The notes beneath the pieces were generated by a model. It searched no databases and was not told the origin of the DNA. It was given only the letters and a program-made list of their open reading frames with translations. Below are positions 14,774-21,500 of a stretch of DNA of 24,292 nucleotides, piece after piece. Where the stretch lies: the IMG/VR virus record IMGVR_UViG_3300027631_000133, positions 1-24,292 of that record; one strand, 5' to 3'. The translations under genes and the position numbers were made by a program. Within the stretch, counting starts at the first letter, position 1, and every line of letters starts with the position of its first letter. Origin of the DNA: a virus.

Positions 14774-14777
14774 ATTA

Positions 14778-15056
14778 TTATATTCTCTTATTATTTTTTA
14801 ACTCATCTAAGATCATCTCTAAAGAGTCTATTAATGTATCCCTTTCAGCAGATCCTTGAAATTCAAAACTAAATTTTTCACATCTTTCACCATTAACTAG
14901 CATCATAGTAGATGATATATTTTCAAAGGTTATTTTTATAAATCCTCCATGCCCTGCATCTCCTCCCTGACATCCATTGTGTTCTACTGTTGTCTCTAAA
15001 AAATTTGCTGATATAAATTCCTTAGTTATTTTTCTAGTTGTCATTCCTTTTTTCAT
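14778..15056 (-). CDS. Hypothetical protein, 92 aa
   Basis: A 92-residue protein: 'MKKGMTTRKITKEFISANFL', then 'ETTVEHNGCQGGDAGHGGFI', then a beta-rich 'KITFENISSTMMLVNGER' and a helical end 'SLEMILDELKNNKRI'. The glycine/histidine/aspartate segment 'CQGGDAGHGG' is distinctive and could bind metal, but I assign no function. It follows the primase/helicase by 12 bases, behind an A-rich leader ending AAACAATTATG. Confidence 0.7.
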   Translation of the reverse strand: MKKGMTTRKITKEFISANFLETTVEHNGCQGGDAGHGGFIKITFENISSTMMLVNGERCEKFSFEFQGSAERDTLIDSLEMILDELKNNKRI

Positions 15057-15068
15057 AATTGTTTGTTT

Positions 15069-17423
15069 TTAATTGTTTATACTATTTGCTTGTTTATTTA
15101 ATTCATCCCATATATCCTCTTCCTGTTCTATTTTTTCCTGTAAGCTATACGATAACTTAGTGCTTCCTCCATTCCTATTATCATCAGGCTTATATCCTTT
15201 ATATTCGCACCACTTTCTAAAATTAATGGTTATCTTATTCTGAGTAGTATAACTTCTCTTTTCAGGGAACCTATTATTAAAGCTATCAAAGAGCTCCTCT
15301 TTAACTGAGTAGAAAGTATCAGCTTTAAGGTCCTCAAAAAAGAAGTACATCTCACTACTGATATCATCTAATATCTTTCTATATTCTAAATTCTTAGTAG
15401 GCATAGGTATAAGCCCTTTGTTTAGATAGATCTGTATGCACTCCTGGCAGTAGTTATCAAAACAGGCCCATTCCTGATCATCCCACTCATTAAATAGCTC
15501 ATGTCCAAATAGATCTACAGGAGTATATTTATCACTAAATGTATTAGCCATCTCTACTTCATACTTTCTAGCATTAAAGGATGCACTGTTACCTGATATG
15601 GTGTAGTTAGTGGTAATGATTATCTTAGGGCTGTTAGTTACATCTAGCTTTATACTATCCTTACCTTTGTACTCAATGGTGATGCCCTCAGTGATCACAC
15701 TGAATAAGCTCTCAAAATTAAACTTCTTTTTTACATCATCAAATACTAATATCTGACAAGCAGTAGATACATTTTGATAAGGAAACTTATTAAGAAAATC
15801 AAAGGTCTTACCATCTAAACTCTGCACCTTCTTAAGATGGCCCATTGCATTCCAAAACAAACCTTTCCCACTTCTACCATTAGGTACATCAGATATTGCC
15901 TCATCATTAAAGATAATTGCTTTATTGTTACTTCTATCCTTATAGCTGTGCAGGAGGTAACCTATAACAGTCTGAAATGCTTTGTACTTATCTCTATCTT
16001 TGCCTGAAATATTCCAAATAAAAGTGCGAAATTCTGATTTGTGATGATCTACTTTTACAAAATCTCTATCTATCACCTGGTCTCTCCATATAGATAGATC
16101 CATATCGGCATAAGATAGCACCTCCTTATCAGTTTGTGTAACCTTAACTATGCAATTTGTATAAAATAAGTAGGCACAATCTTTAGTATCTTTCAGTAGG
16201 GATATATCTCTGCTGCTCAATATACCTAAAAACTCCCTCTTAAAAAACTTAAGGTTGCCACTCATCAGGTTGTATACTCCTTCAGGTTTCTTATTATCTA
16301 ATATGTAATCTAGAACGTAATCTTTTACATCCTTCTCAAATACTTGATTTAAGAATATACCTTCTTTTTTAATCATCTGAAATGTGCCATTAGGTTCAGG
16401 GCTGTTCTTAAAAAAGTCATGATTATCTAGAAACTTCTTAAATCTTAAGTTATTCAAATTGTAAGCTCCATTTTGTGTAGTACTCCAAAAGTCATCATCA
16501 GGCATATTATACCTTAATTTCAATTCATCCTTAGCTTTTTTCCAATCTCCCTGGTGATTAACTAAGGTGTAGATGTTAAATGGTGAATAGCTTTGTTTGC
16601 TATTAAAGGGCTCAATAGAGCTGCCATCTTCACTAAAAATATAGAACATACTCTTTTGATGTCCGAAAGTAGCTGAGAAGCCATCTTTAATATCTTTGTT
16701 AGGCCTAGTCCAGTACTCTGATCCATCAGCTCTCTTCTTACAAAACTGCCACCCTATTTTCTTTAGCAGCTCCTTAGCCTCTTCCTCACCTTCTAGATTA
16801 TACTTCCCATCAGGAGTAGTATCTTTCCAAGTCTCTGCCCACTTTTTATCTGTAGTATTTTTATGAGGTAAAGTAATAGAGTGATGTTGGTTATATGATT
16901 TGATTAGATCAAATAGATTATTAATATCATCCTCAAAATAACTTAGCTTAATGTACTCATCACCTTTAACCTTAGTATATCCTGTAGATGGATAGCAGGC
17001 AGCATACTGCCCATTGCCTCGAAGCTCTACCATTGTAGATCCTGTGCTATATTTAGAAAACACCTGGCCATTAATCTTATCCTTACTTCTAAAATATACA
17101 TGATATCCACCTCCTGCAGTAGAGTAACAGGATAGCATACCCTCAGATATCATATTAGCTACAGAAGGTACAGCTATAAAATCATTATATATCTCACTTA
17201 TATCCTCATCATTATGAGCATCAAAATCAATACAGTAAAATTCACTAACTAAGCCACAAGCTATACCTATTTTTTGAGCATTAGAAAATCTATTTTCTAT
17301 ATTATCAATAGGCTCATATAAAAACTTATGCCCTGCTTCAAGCATTGGGGCTTTATTATCTTTAAGTGGTAGAGGGTTAAGTCCTTCACTTTGGAGCTCA
17401 TTAGCATAGTCAATTAAGTTCAT
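15069..17423 (-). CDS. Primase-polymerase / superfamily 3-type helicase, 784 aa
   Basis: The phage replication protein, joining primer synthesis to DNA unwinding. The N-terminal prim-pol domain (about 1-175) has 'FYCIDFDAHN' (D66 and D68), 'STAGGGYHVYFR' (H108) and 'MVELRGNGQYAACYPSTGYT', the three motifs of the bifunctional primase/polymerase family. A linker of about 180-500 contains a domain with 'EYWTRPNKDIKDGFSATFG'. The C-terminal ATPase has Walker A 'PNGRSGKG' (K520), Walker B 'QILVFDDV' (D562/D563), then 'KIIITTNY' and 'FNARKYEV' as sensor and arginine-finger regions, in the style of D5/P4-like helicases. The C-terminus (about 690-784) is winged-helix-like. The gene follows the iteron region and a structured leader, placing it under origin-proximal control. 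Confidence 0.9.
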   Translation of the reverse strand: MNLIDYANELQSEGLNPLPLKDNKAPMLEAGHKFLYEPIDNIENRFSNAQKIGIACGLVSEFYCIDFDAHNDEDISEIYNDFIAVPSVANMISEGMLSCYSTAGGGYHVYFRSKDKINGQVFSKYSTGSTMVELRGNGQYAACYPSTGYTKVKGDEYIKLSYFEDDINNLFDLIKSYNQHHSITLPHKNTTDKKWAETWKDTTPDGKYNLEGEEEAKELLKKIGWQFCKKRADGSEYWTRPNKDIKDGFSATFGHQKSMFYIFSEDGSSIEPFNSKQSYSPFNIYTLVNHQGDWKKAKDELKLRYNMPDDDFWSTTQNGAYNLNNLRFKKFLDNHDFFKNSPEPNGTFQMIKKEGIFLNQVFEKDVKDYVLDYILDNKKPEGVYNLMSGNLKFFKREFLGILSSRDISLLKDTKDCAYLFYTNCIVKVTQTDKEVLSYADMDLSIWRDQVIDRDFVKVDHHKSEFRTFIWNISGKDRDKYKAFQTVIGYLLHSYKDRSNNKAIIFNDEAISDVPNGRSGKGLFWNAMGHLKKVQSLDGKTFDFLNKFPYQNVSTACQILVFDDVKKKFNFESLFSVITEGITIEYKGKDSIKLDVTNSPKIIITTNYTISGNSASFNARKYEVEMANTFSDKYTPVDLFGHELFNEWDDQEWACFDNYCQECIQIYLNKGLIPMPTKNLEYRKILDDISSEMYFFFEDLKADTFYSVKEELFDSFNNRFPEKRSYTTQNKITINFRKWCEYKGYKPDDNRNGGSTKLSYSLQEKIEQEEDIWDELNKQANSINN

Positions 17424-17440
17424 ATTTTTCCTATATTAAA

Positions 17441-17520
17441 GAGAGCCCCTGCCGATAAATCACCCTATGATAAGATGGCAGGGGTTTATACTCTCAAAAT
17501 GTTTTGTTAATCAGGGTGAT
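17441..17520 (-). other. Structured 5' leader RNA with H-type pseudoknot potential
   Basis: Read on the minus strand: AUCACCCU (17520-17513) pairs with AGGGUGAU (17466-17459). CCCCUGCC (17484-17477) pairs with GGCAGGGG (17453-17446), and GAGAG (17495-17491) pairs with CUCUC (17445-17441), leaving a 6-base bulge. The first stem's 3' arm lies inside the loop of the second, so the two interleave as a pseudoknot. It starts just after the predicted transcript start and ends 18 bases before the primase start codon. It could control translation, stabilise the message or, as DNA, be part of the origin. I match it to no known riboswitch class. Confidence 0.6.
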
Positions 17521-17528
17521 TATCTTGA

Positions 17529-17561
17529 CAAATATATTAATTAATTCAATACTGATACAAA
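17529..17561 (-). promoter_or_regulatory. Promoter for the primase/helicase operon
   Basis: TTTG (17561-17558), 21 bases, then TATATTTG (17536-17529) on the minus strand matches the Bacteroidota consensus. The predicted start at about 17522 lies at the first base pairs of the structured leader. The -33 box is next to the first iteron (17564), so an origin-binding protein could repress or activate it. Confidence 0.65.
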
Positions 17562-17563
17562 AT

Positions 17564-17811
17564 GTGCAATCTTTTTTTATTAACAATCAACTTTGCACCC
17601 CACTTTGCACACCTTCCCCTAGTACTGGCGTGGCTTTGTGCAAAGTTTGACTTTTTTTTTACTTTTTTTTTTTTCAAGTGGTAGTACATTATATATAGGG
17701 TAGGGGCTTTTTATCAAAACTTTGCACTTTTGCCCTTAAGTATCTGATTATCAATACCATTTTATGTGCAATGTTATGTGCAAACTTATTTTTCCTATTT
17801 TCACTTTGCAC
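17564..17811. other. Probable replication origin: eight TTTGCAC/GTGCAA iterons with T-rich tract
   Basis: Copies lie at 17564, 17638, 17766 and 17778 (GTGCAA direction) and at 17592, 17604, 17721 and 17805 (TTTGCAC direction). Two pairs are spaced exactly 12 bases apart (17592/17604 and 17766/17778), and 17634-17645 is the palindrome CTTTGTGCAAAG. Between them lies a strand-biased tract of T9-AC-T12 (17652-17674), an easy place to unwind. The region is free of genes and lies between a DnaA domain IV-like protein and the primase/helicase, as in many phage origins. It fills most of the 390-base non-coding stretch 17424-17813. Confidence 0.75.
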
Positions 17812-17813
17812 AG

Positions 17814-18176
17814 TTAATAATAATTGCATCTAATCTGCTCTTTAAGTTTCTCTAATTTCTCCAGGCTTACACATTCTAATACCCTCTGCTTTAATGGCTT
17901 ATAGTATTGAGGTAGCACAAACTGCTCTCTTAATTCTAAGGTATGCATCATATAAGAGCTATCCTTGTATTTCATGTACGTGTCATGCTTTGCTATCCCA
18001 TTTATGACAGTTGCATGAGTTTGCTCAAACAGCCTACCAATCTGAGATAAGGTCATGCCATCCCTTTTGAGTACTTTATAGAGGTAATACCTCCGATAGA
18101 TCAGATGCATATATCTGCTTTTTTGTTTTAGATCATACTTGTCTATGATAGCCTGTATCTCTTCTAGTCTAGTCAT
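17814..18176 (-). CDS. DnaA domain IV-like replication initiator or regulator, 120 aa
   Basis: A 120-residue basic protein. After an N-terminal helix ('MTRLEEIQAIIDKYDLKQKS') comes 'YRRYYLYKVLKRDGMTLSQI', then 'GRLFEQTHATVINGIAKHDT'. The 'IGRLF...THATVINGI' stretch (about 46-61) closely follows the DNA-binding signature of DnaA domain IV (IG..FG.RDHTTV..). No AAA+ domain is present, so it is a stand-alone DNA-binding module. The C-terminal 50 residues are helical. It overlaps the methyltransferase stop as ATGA (18173-18176), and its own stop lies 3 bases from the outermost iteron. It probably binds the TTTGCAC repeats beside it; that pairing is inference. Confidence 0.7.
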   Translation of the reverse strand: MTRLEEIQAIIDKYDLKQKSRYMHLIYRRYYLYKVLKRDGMTLSQIGRLFEQTHATVINGIAKHDTYMKYKDSSYMMHTLELREQFVLPQYYKPLKQRVLECVSLEKLEKLKEQIRCNYY

Positions 18177-19543
18177 AATGGTAAATTTTTAATTATTTTT
18201 TCTAATACTCTAACTACTATACTATTCCCTGCTTGCTTGTATGCTTGACTATCAGATACAGGCCAACTAAAAGTATCAGGGAAATCCATAAGTCTAAAGC
18301 ATTCTCTAGGTGTTAATCTTCTAATCCGATAATCATTAATATTATGATTTCTATCCCCTCCTAAATTTGCTAATATTGCAGGTGAAATACCATTAATATC
18401 AAAAATTCTATTTTGTTGATAAGGTTGCTGACCACCACTTTCTAAACTTGGATTTAATTGTACTACCACATTATCCTTTTGAACAGTTGTAATAGCATTG
18501 CTTGTACCTTGTTGGTTTATTTCCAATCTCTGCTCTGTTGGAGCTCCCGTTGTTCTATCAGATGCATTGTTAGGATTACGACCTCTGAATGCACCTATCA
18601 TCACTCCCTGATTACAAGCAGTATCCAATGTCTGAGCCACTTGTTTACCTACTCTACCTCTTCTAGTTTCAGATCCTGGGAATGAAAGATTAATACTATC
18701 TCCCTCAGTAGCCTCATCATATCCTTTAGCTGTGCCTGATTTTATTTTAAGATATTGACAATCTCTAGGTTGTTTGTAATAACTAGCAATACAAGTTTTT
18801 GACTCATTTGGAATATCATCAATTAAAATGTTTTTATTTACCTGATGCCTAACTAAATAATTAATTCTTTCATTACTCAAAAAATACTTATCATCTACAG
18901 TAGGCTCAAGTACATTCTTTAATCTTTTAGTTAACTCCTCCTCAGCTGGCCATGTGAATGTATTATCCTGATCATCTCTAATGCCTATTAAAAATACTCT
19001 TTCTCTATTCTGAGGTACTCCATGTTTTTTAGCATTTAATACTTTGTAATGTAGATGATAAGGTACAGCTCCATCTATTGAGTGTTCATTAATTACACCA
19101 TTTATAGACTTGCCTCCTAGATAATCTATCCACTCTTTAAATGTTTTACCTATTTTATCTTTTTTATTTTCTTTATCGTGAGATAGTAATCCTCTTACAT
19201 TCTCAAAAATAAAGAAACGTGGATTATTAACCTGTATAAATTTTAAACTATTAAAGAATAAAATACCTCTTTTATCCTCTTTACCTAATCTCTTACCTGC
19301 CATACTAAATGCTTGACAAGGTGGAGAGGTCATATATATATCTAGGCTTTCTGATGGTATCTCTCTATCGTATACATTCAATGGGTAGTATTTAGGCTCT
19401 CCATAATTATGTATAAAAGTTTGTCTTGCATACTTATCCATATCACAGGCATATACTTCTTGATATTCAATGCCTAATCTAGTTAGTGCTTGATTAAATG
19501 CTCCTACTCCTGAGAAGTCACTCCCTACTTTAATTGTTTTCAT
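18173..19543 (-). CDS. dcm: DNA (cytosine-5-)-methyltransferase, 456 aa
   Basis: A C5-cytosine DNA methyltransferase, which would modify phage DNA, most simply to escape host restriction. Motif I is 'SDFSGVGAFNQAL', motif IV 'MTSPPCQAFSMAG' with the catalytic Cys at 76, motif VI 'FENVRGLL' (E114), and motif VIII 'QNRERVFLIGI' (R180 onward). The long variable part (about 210-400) is the target recognition domain. Motif IX is 'RRLTPRECFRLMDFP', and motif X 'QAGNSIVVRVLEKI' closes the fold. All key residues are present, so it should be active. No cognate endonuclease gene is in the window, so it acts alone. Both ends overlap neighbours as ATGA. Confidence 0.93.
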   Translation of the reverse strand: MKTIKVGSDFSGVGAFNQALTRLGIEYQEVYACDMDKYARQTFIHNYGEPKYYPLNVYDREIPSESLDIYMTSPPCQAFSMAGKRLGKEDKRGILFFNSLKFIQVNNPRFFIFENVRGLLSHDKENKKDKIGKTFKEWIDYLGGKSINGVINEHSIDGAVPYHLHYKVLNAKKHGVPQNRERVFLIGIRDDQDNTFTWPAEEELTKRLKNVLEPTVDDKYFLSNERINYLVRHQVNKNILIDDIPNESKTCIASYYKQPRDCQYLKIKSGTAKGYDEATEGDSINLSFPGSETRRGRVGKQVAQTLDTACNQGVMIGAFRGRNPNNASDRTTGAPTEQRLEINQQGTSNAITTVQKDNVVVQLNPSLESGGQQPYQQNRIFDINGISPAILANLGGDRNHNINDYRIRRLTPRECFRLMDFPDTFSWPVSDSQAYKQAGNSIVVRVLEKIIKNLPL

Positions 19544-19686
19544 AAGGTCTCAACTTTAAGTATTAGTCTAGGCCACATGGCCATAAGTTGTAAAGCGTGC
19601 TCTTTGTCTAAGGCCTCTAAGATCCTGGTGCCTACCATTTTCTTACCACTTTCAAAATAGTTGTAGGTTACTTTATAGCGTTTCAT
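19540..19686 (-). CDS. Small hypothetical protein, 48 aa
   Basis: A 48-codon frame from ATG at 19686 to TGA at 19540. It begins 'MKRYKVTYNYFESGKKMVGT' and continues 'RILEALDKEHALQLMAMWPR', ending 'LILKVETL': a strand, a helix and a final strand. It overlaps the upstream stop as ATGA (19683-19686) and the methyltransferase start as ATGA (19540-19543). The two exact overlaps make a chance frame very unlikely. Function unknown. Confidence 0.75.
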   Translation of the reverse strand: MKRYKVTYNYFESGKKMVGTRILEALDKEHALQLMAMWPRLILKVETL

Positions 19687-19853
19687 TTCTCTTGTTTTAT
19701 TTCGTTAAAGTCTTGCTCACTTAAATAGTCTAGGTACAGCTCCAGGTTGAAGCTTCCACCTTTATCATCTGTTGAGCTCTGCTCTCTCCACCATTGCATC
19801 TTCCTTTTAAGACTAAAAGTGGTAGGGGTAAATGTGTTTTCGTTAGTTTCCAT
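19683..19853 (-). CDS. Small hypothetical protein, 56 aa
   Basis: A 56-residue protein starting 'METNENTFTPTTFSLKRKMQ' and continuing 'WWREQSSTDDKGGSFNLE', ending 'DYLSEQDFNEIKQEK'. I chose the ATG at 19853 rather than the in-frame one at 19865, because the latter overlaps the previous stop and would add only M-Y-I-N. It is acidic and soluble, with an N-terminus of low complexity. The TGA overlaps the next ATG. Function unknown. Confidence 0.65.
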   Translation of the reverse strand: METNENTFTPTTFSLKRKMQWWREQSSTDDKGGSFNLELYLDYLSEQDFNEIKQEK

Positions 19854-19855
19854 AT

Positions 19856-20107
19856 TTATATACATTCAGGGTTATTGTAAGCCCACTCTTCTACAAGTTG
19901 GGTTGTCTCTTGTAGCTCTTTGCTAGTCAAGGGTGTAAATATTATGTAATTTTTACCTCTTTGATAACTGTCTACTAGCAAAGCTTCATAGATACCCTCC
20001 TCAACAAAGTAGCATCTAAACTCAGCAGTGTATATGATACCTCCATCCTCAGAAGCCCACCATACATTGATGTAGCCTTTTTTCAAGTAGTCTATCTCGT
20101 AGCTCAT
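19856..20107 (-). CDS. Small hypothetical protein, 83 aa
   Basis: An 83-residue protein rich in aromatics: 'MSYEIDYLKKGYINVWWASE', then 'GIIYTAEFRCYFVEEGIYEA', then 'LLVDSYQRGKNYIIFTPLTS' and a helix 'LQETTQLVEEWAYNNPECI'. The layout (several strands, then one helix) suggests a small compact domain. Its ATG overlaps the stop of the 26-aa frame as ATGA. As a small early-operon gene, a role in host takeover is possible, but nothing in the sequence proves it. Confidence 0.7.
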   Translation of the reverse strand: MSYEIDYLKKGYINVWWASEDGGIIYTAEFRCYFVEEGIYEALLVDSYQRGKNYIIFTPLTSKELQETTQLVEEWAYNNPECI

Positions 20108-20184
20108 AGTGCACAGGATATATACATTCCTACTAAAAAGAGTGTCAAGGCTGCTAAGCCCTGGATAAAATCAATAGTTCTCAT
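20104..20184 (-). CDS. Very small single-pass membrane peptide, 26 aa
   Basis: A 26-codon frame from ATG at 20184 to TGA at 20104, starting 'MRTIDFIQGLAALTLFLVGM' and ending 'YISCAL'. One membrane helix with a short charged N-terminus. It is joined to the next gene by ATGA (20104-20107) and overlaps the previous stop by 14 bases. So short a frame could be chance, but both junctions match the operon's style. Confidence 0.5.
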   Translation of the reverse strand: MRTIDFIQGLAALTLFLVGMYISCAL

Positions 20185-20347
20185 CTAGTCCTAGTTTTTC
20201 GATTAATACTAATACAGTTGCATACTTGGTTTGTAGTCTTTGAGCTGCAGGATCTGTATGCCCGAATGCTCCTACCATTTCATTGTACTCATCTCTCAAC
20301 TCTATTGAATAGAGGAGGATAGTGGCTTTCATTTGTTCTGTTGTCAT
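20171..20347 (-). CDS. First gene of the early operon, 58 aa
   Basis: A 58-codon frame from ATG at 20347 to TGA at 20171. It begins 'MTTEQMKATILLYSIELRDE' and goes on 'YNEMVGAFGHTDPAAQRLQT', then 'KYATVLVLIEKLGLDENY': two or three helices, acidic, soluble. A promoter lies 24 bases upstream with a leader of about 17 bases (AAACTAACCAATG), almost the same as that of the ERF gene. It is thus likely to be the first phage protein made from this operon. I recognise no family. Confidence 0.75.
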   Translation of the reverse strand: MTTEQMKATILLYSIELRDEYNEMVGAFGHTDPAAQRLQTKYATVLVLIEKLGLDENY

Positions 20348-20370
20348 TGGTTAGTTTTTATTGGTTTAGA

Positions 20371-20404
20371 CAAATATACGTACTTACAATGAATTGTTTA
20401 CAAT
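20371..20404 (-). promoter_or_regulatory. Early promoter for the methyltransferase/initiator operon
   Basis: TATATTTG (20378-20371) on the minus strand fits TAnnTTTG. The upstream box is the TTG at 20403-20401, with 22 bases between, at the long end of the known range. Predicted transcript start is about 20364, 17 bases before the ATG. The -33 region sits in a palindrome (see next entry). Confidence 0.6.
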
Positions 20405-20405
20405 T
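20384..20405. promoter_or_regulatory. Candidate operator: palindrome and direct repeat at the early promoter
   Basis: AATTGT-TT-ACAATT (20392-20405) is a perfect inverted repeat with 6-base arms covering the -33 box, and TTACAAT occurs twice (20384-20390 and 20398-20404), 14 bases apart. This spacing between half-sites suggests a dimeric repressor or activator. No repressor gene is visible in the window. Confidence 0.45.
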
Positions 20406-20640
20406 ATACGTTATCAATAATCATTCTAAATAAGGAATGTGAACATAAAAGCCTATCATGTATAGAAAATACAATAATTTGGACATGAGAAAATCAGGGA
20501 ATAACCTTAAATATACTTTACAAAAAGTAGGTAATATGTTAGCTATATTATACATTATGCCATTATTCTAGCTATTATGATGGCTATAACCGTCACAAAT
20601 CTTGGCAGAATTGCTTACTAAACCTACTCAGTTTATTGTG
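20406..20640. other. Non-coding AT-rich stretch between the late and early blocks
   Basis: I see no convincing gene on either strand. The stretch is AT-rich, with a weak CATTC...GAATG inverted repeat near 20423-20440 and one GTGCAAA (origin-type) motif at 20638. It separates the terminator of the exonuclease gene from the early promoter. Confidence 0.5.
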
Positions 20641-20642
20641 CA

Positions 20643-20683
20643 AAAAAATAACCCCCTACCAAACTAACCAAAGATATAGGGGG
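20643..20683 (-). terminator. Intrinsic terminator of the lysis/exonuclease operon
   Basis: On the minus strand CCCCCTA (20683-20677) pairs with TAGGGGG (20658-20652), a 7-bp GC-rich stem with an 18-base loop, followed by TTATTTTTTTG (U tract). It lies about 40 bases after the exonuclease stop at 20724. Confidence 0.8.
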
Positions 20684-20723
20684 CTATGAGCTAATATATT
20701 GATCACATTAACCTGGTGCAAAC

Positions 20724-21500
20724 TTACGAAATATTTTTCTTTATTATCCTATACTTTACCCAATCTTCATAAGTTTTATTATTCACTTTAAAATATTTGT
20801 TACAAGGGTTACATATTAACCAATGGTGAATTGTACCTGCTGAGGTAGTGACTTTCTTATTATAACGTATGTTAGTAGTACCACATTGAGGGCAATCAAA
20901 TTTGTCTCCTCCTGTTAATACAGCATAATTAACCTTTGATTGTGTGTATGAATTAAGCTTATCAAAGACACTTTCTAGTACTGTCACATCCATCTTACAA
21001 TAAGCCACCATCTTAGCCATTGCCTCAGGTGATTTTTTAAATACGATGTCTTTCCACAAATCAAGGCCACCTGTGTCCATCTTAGCACCTACACCTAAAA
21101 ATTTAGCTATGTAGTCAAGTTTATTAGAGTTAAAGTTAAAATATCTCTTAGCCTCTTTAAGAGTATCAATTGTATTATGTATTGGAGGCATTCCTAAATT
21201 GTGAAATAAGCACCTAGTTCTAATCCATTTCATATCAAAACGATCGCCATTATGAGCCACAATCTCGTTAGCTTGAGCCATAACCTTTAAAAACTTCTTT
21301 AACATTGCCTTGTCAGATTGCTTTGAGTCCCATTCTAAACTATGTACCTCGTCTTGACCTTCCCACTTATAGCATATGCATATGATGGCTCTCTCGTGTA
21401 TAATGTCTCCAGGATTAATGTTTAAATTATAACCACTTCGCCAAAATATTCCAACATTAAAACTTGTCTCAATGTCAAAAAACAATCTTTTTCTTATCAT
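20724..21500 (-). CDS. DnaQ-like 3'-5' exonuclease with C-terminal zinc ribbon, 258 aa
   Basis: A predicted DEDD-family exonuclease of the RNase H-like 'YprB' type. Motif I 'FFDIETSF' gives D9 and E11; motif II 'EIVAHNGDRFDMKWI' gives D89; motif III 'MVAYCKMDVTVLESVF' gives Y167 and D171, the fourth acid. The middle includes 'NTIDTLKEAKRYFNF' and 'KLDYIAKFLGVG'. After residue 200 comes a zinc ribbon, C-P-Q-C (C203 and C206) and C-N-P-C (C230 and C233), probably for nucleic acid contact. The gene starts by TAATG overlap with the spanin-like gene and is last before the terminator. Being in the late rather than the replication block is unusual; it could trim DNA at packaging or degrade nucleic acid, but the substrate is unknown. 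Confidence 0.85.
   Translation of the reverse strand: MIRKRLFFDIETSFNVGIFWRSGYNLNINPGDIIHERAIICICYKWEGQDEVHSLEWDSKQSDKAMLKKFLKVMAQANEIVAHNGDRFDMKWIRTRCLFHNLGMPPIHNTIDTLKEAKRYFNFNSNKLDYIAKFLGVGAKMDTGGLDLWKDIVFKKSPEAMAKMVAYCKMDVTVLESVFDKLNSYTQSKVNYAVLTGGDKFDCPQCGTTNIRYNKKVTTSAGTIHHWLICNPCNKYFKVNNKTYEDWVKYRIIKKNIS

Noticed and set aside
17446-17484. The GC-rich CCCCTGCC/GGCAGGGG stem as an intrinsic terminator
   Set aside because: The bases after it on the minus strand are CUCUCUUUAAU, a poor U tract, and the primase start codon follows in 18 bases. A leader element fits better.
18458-18685. Plus-strand frame inside the methyltransferase target domain
   Set aside because: It is opposite a conserved gene with intact motifs, and the predicted protein is Ser/Cys-rich noise.
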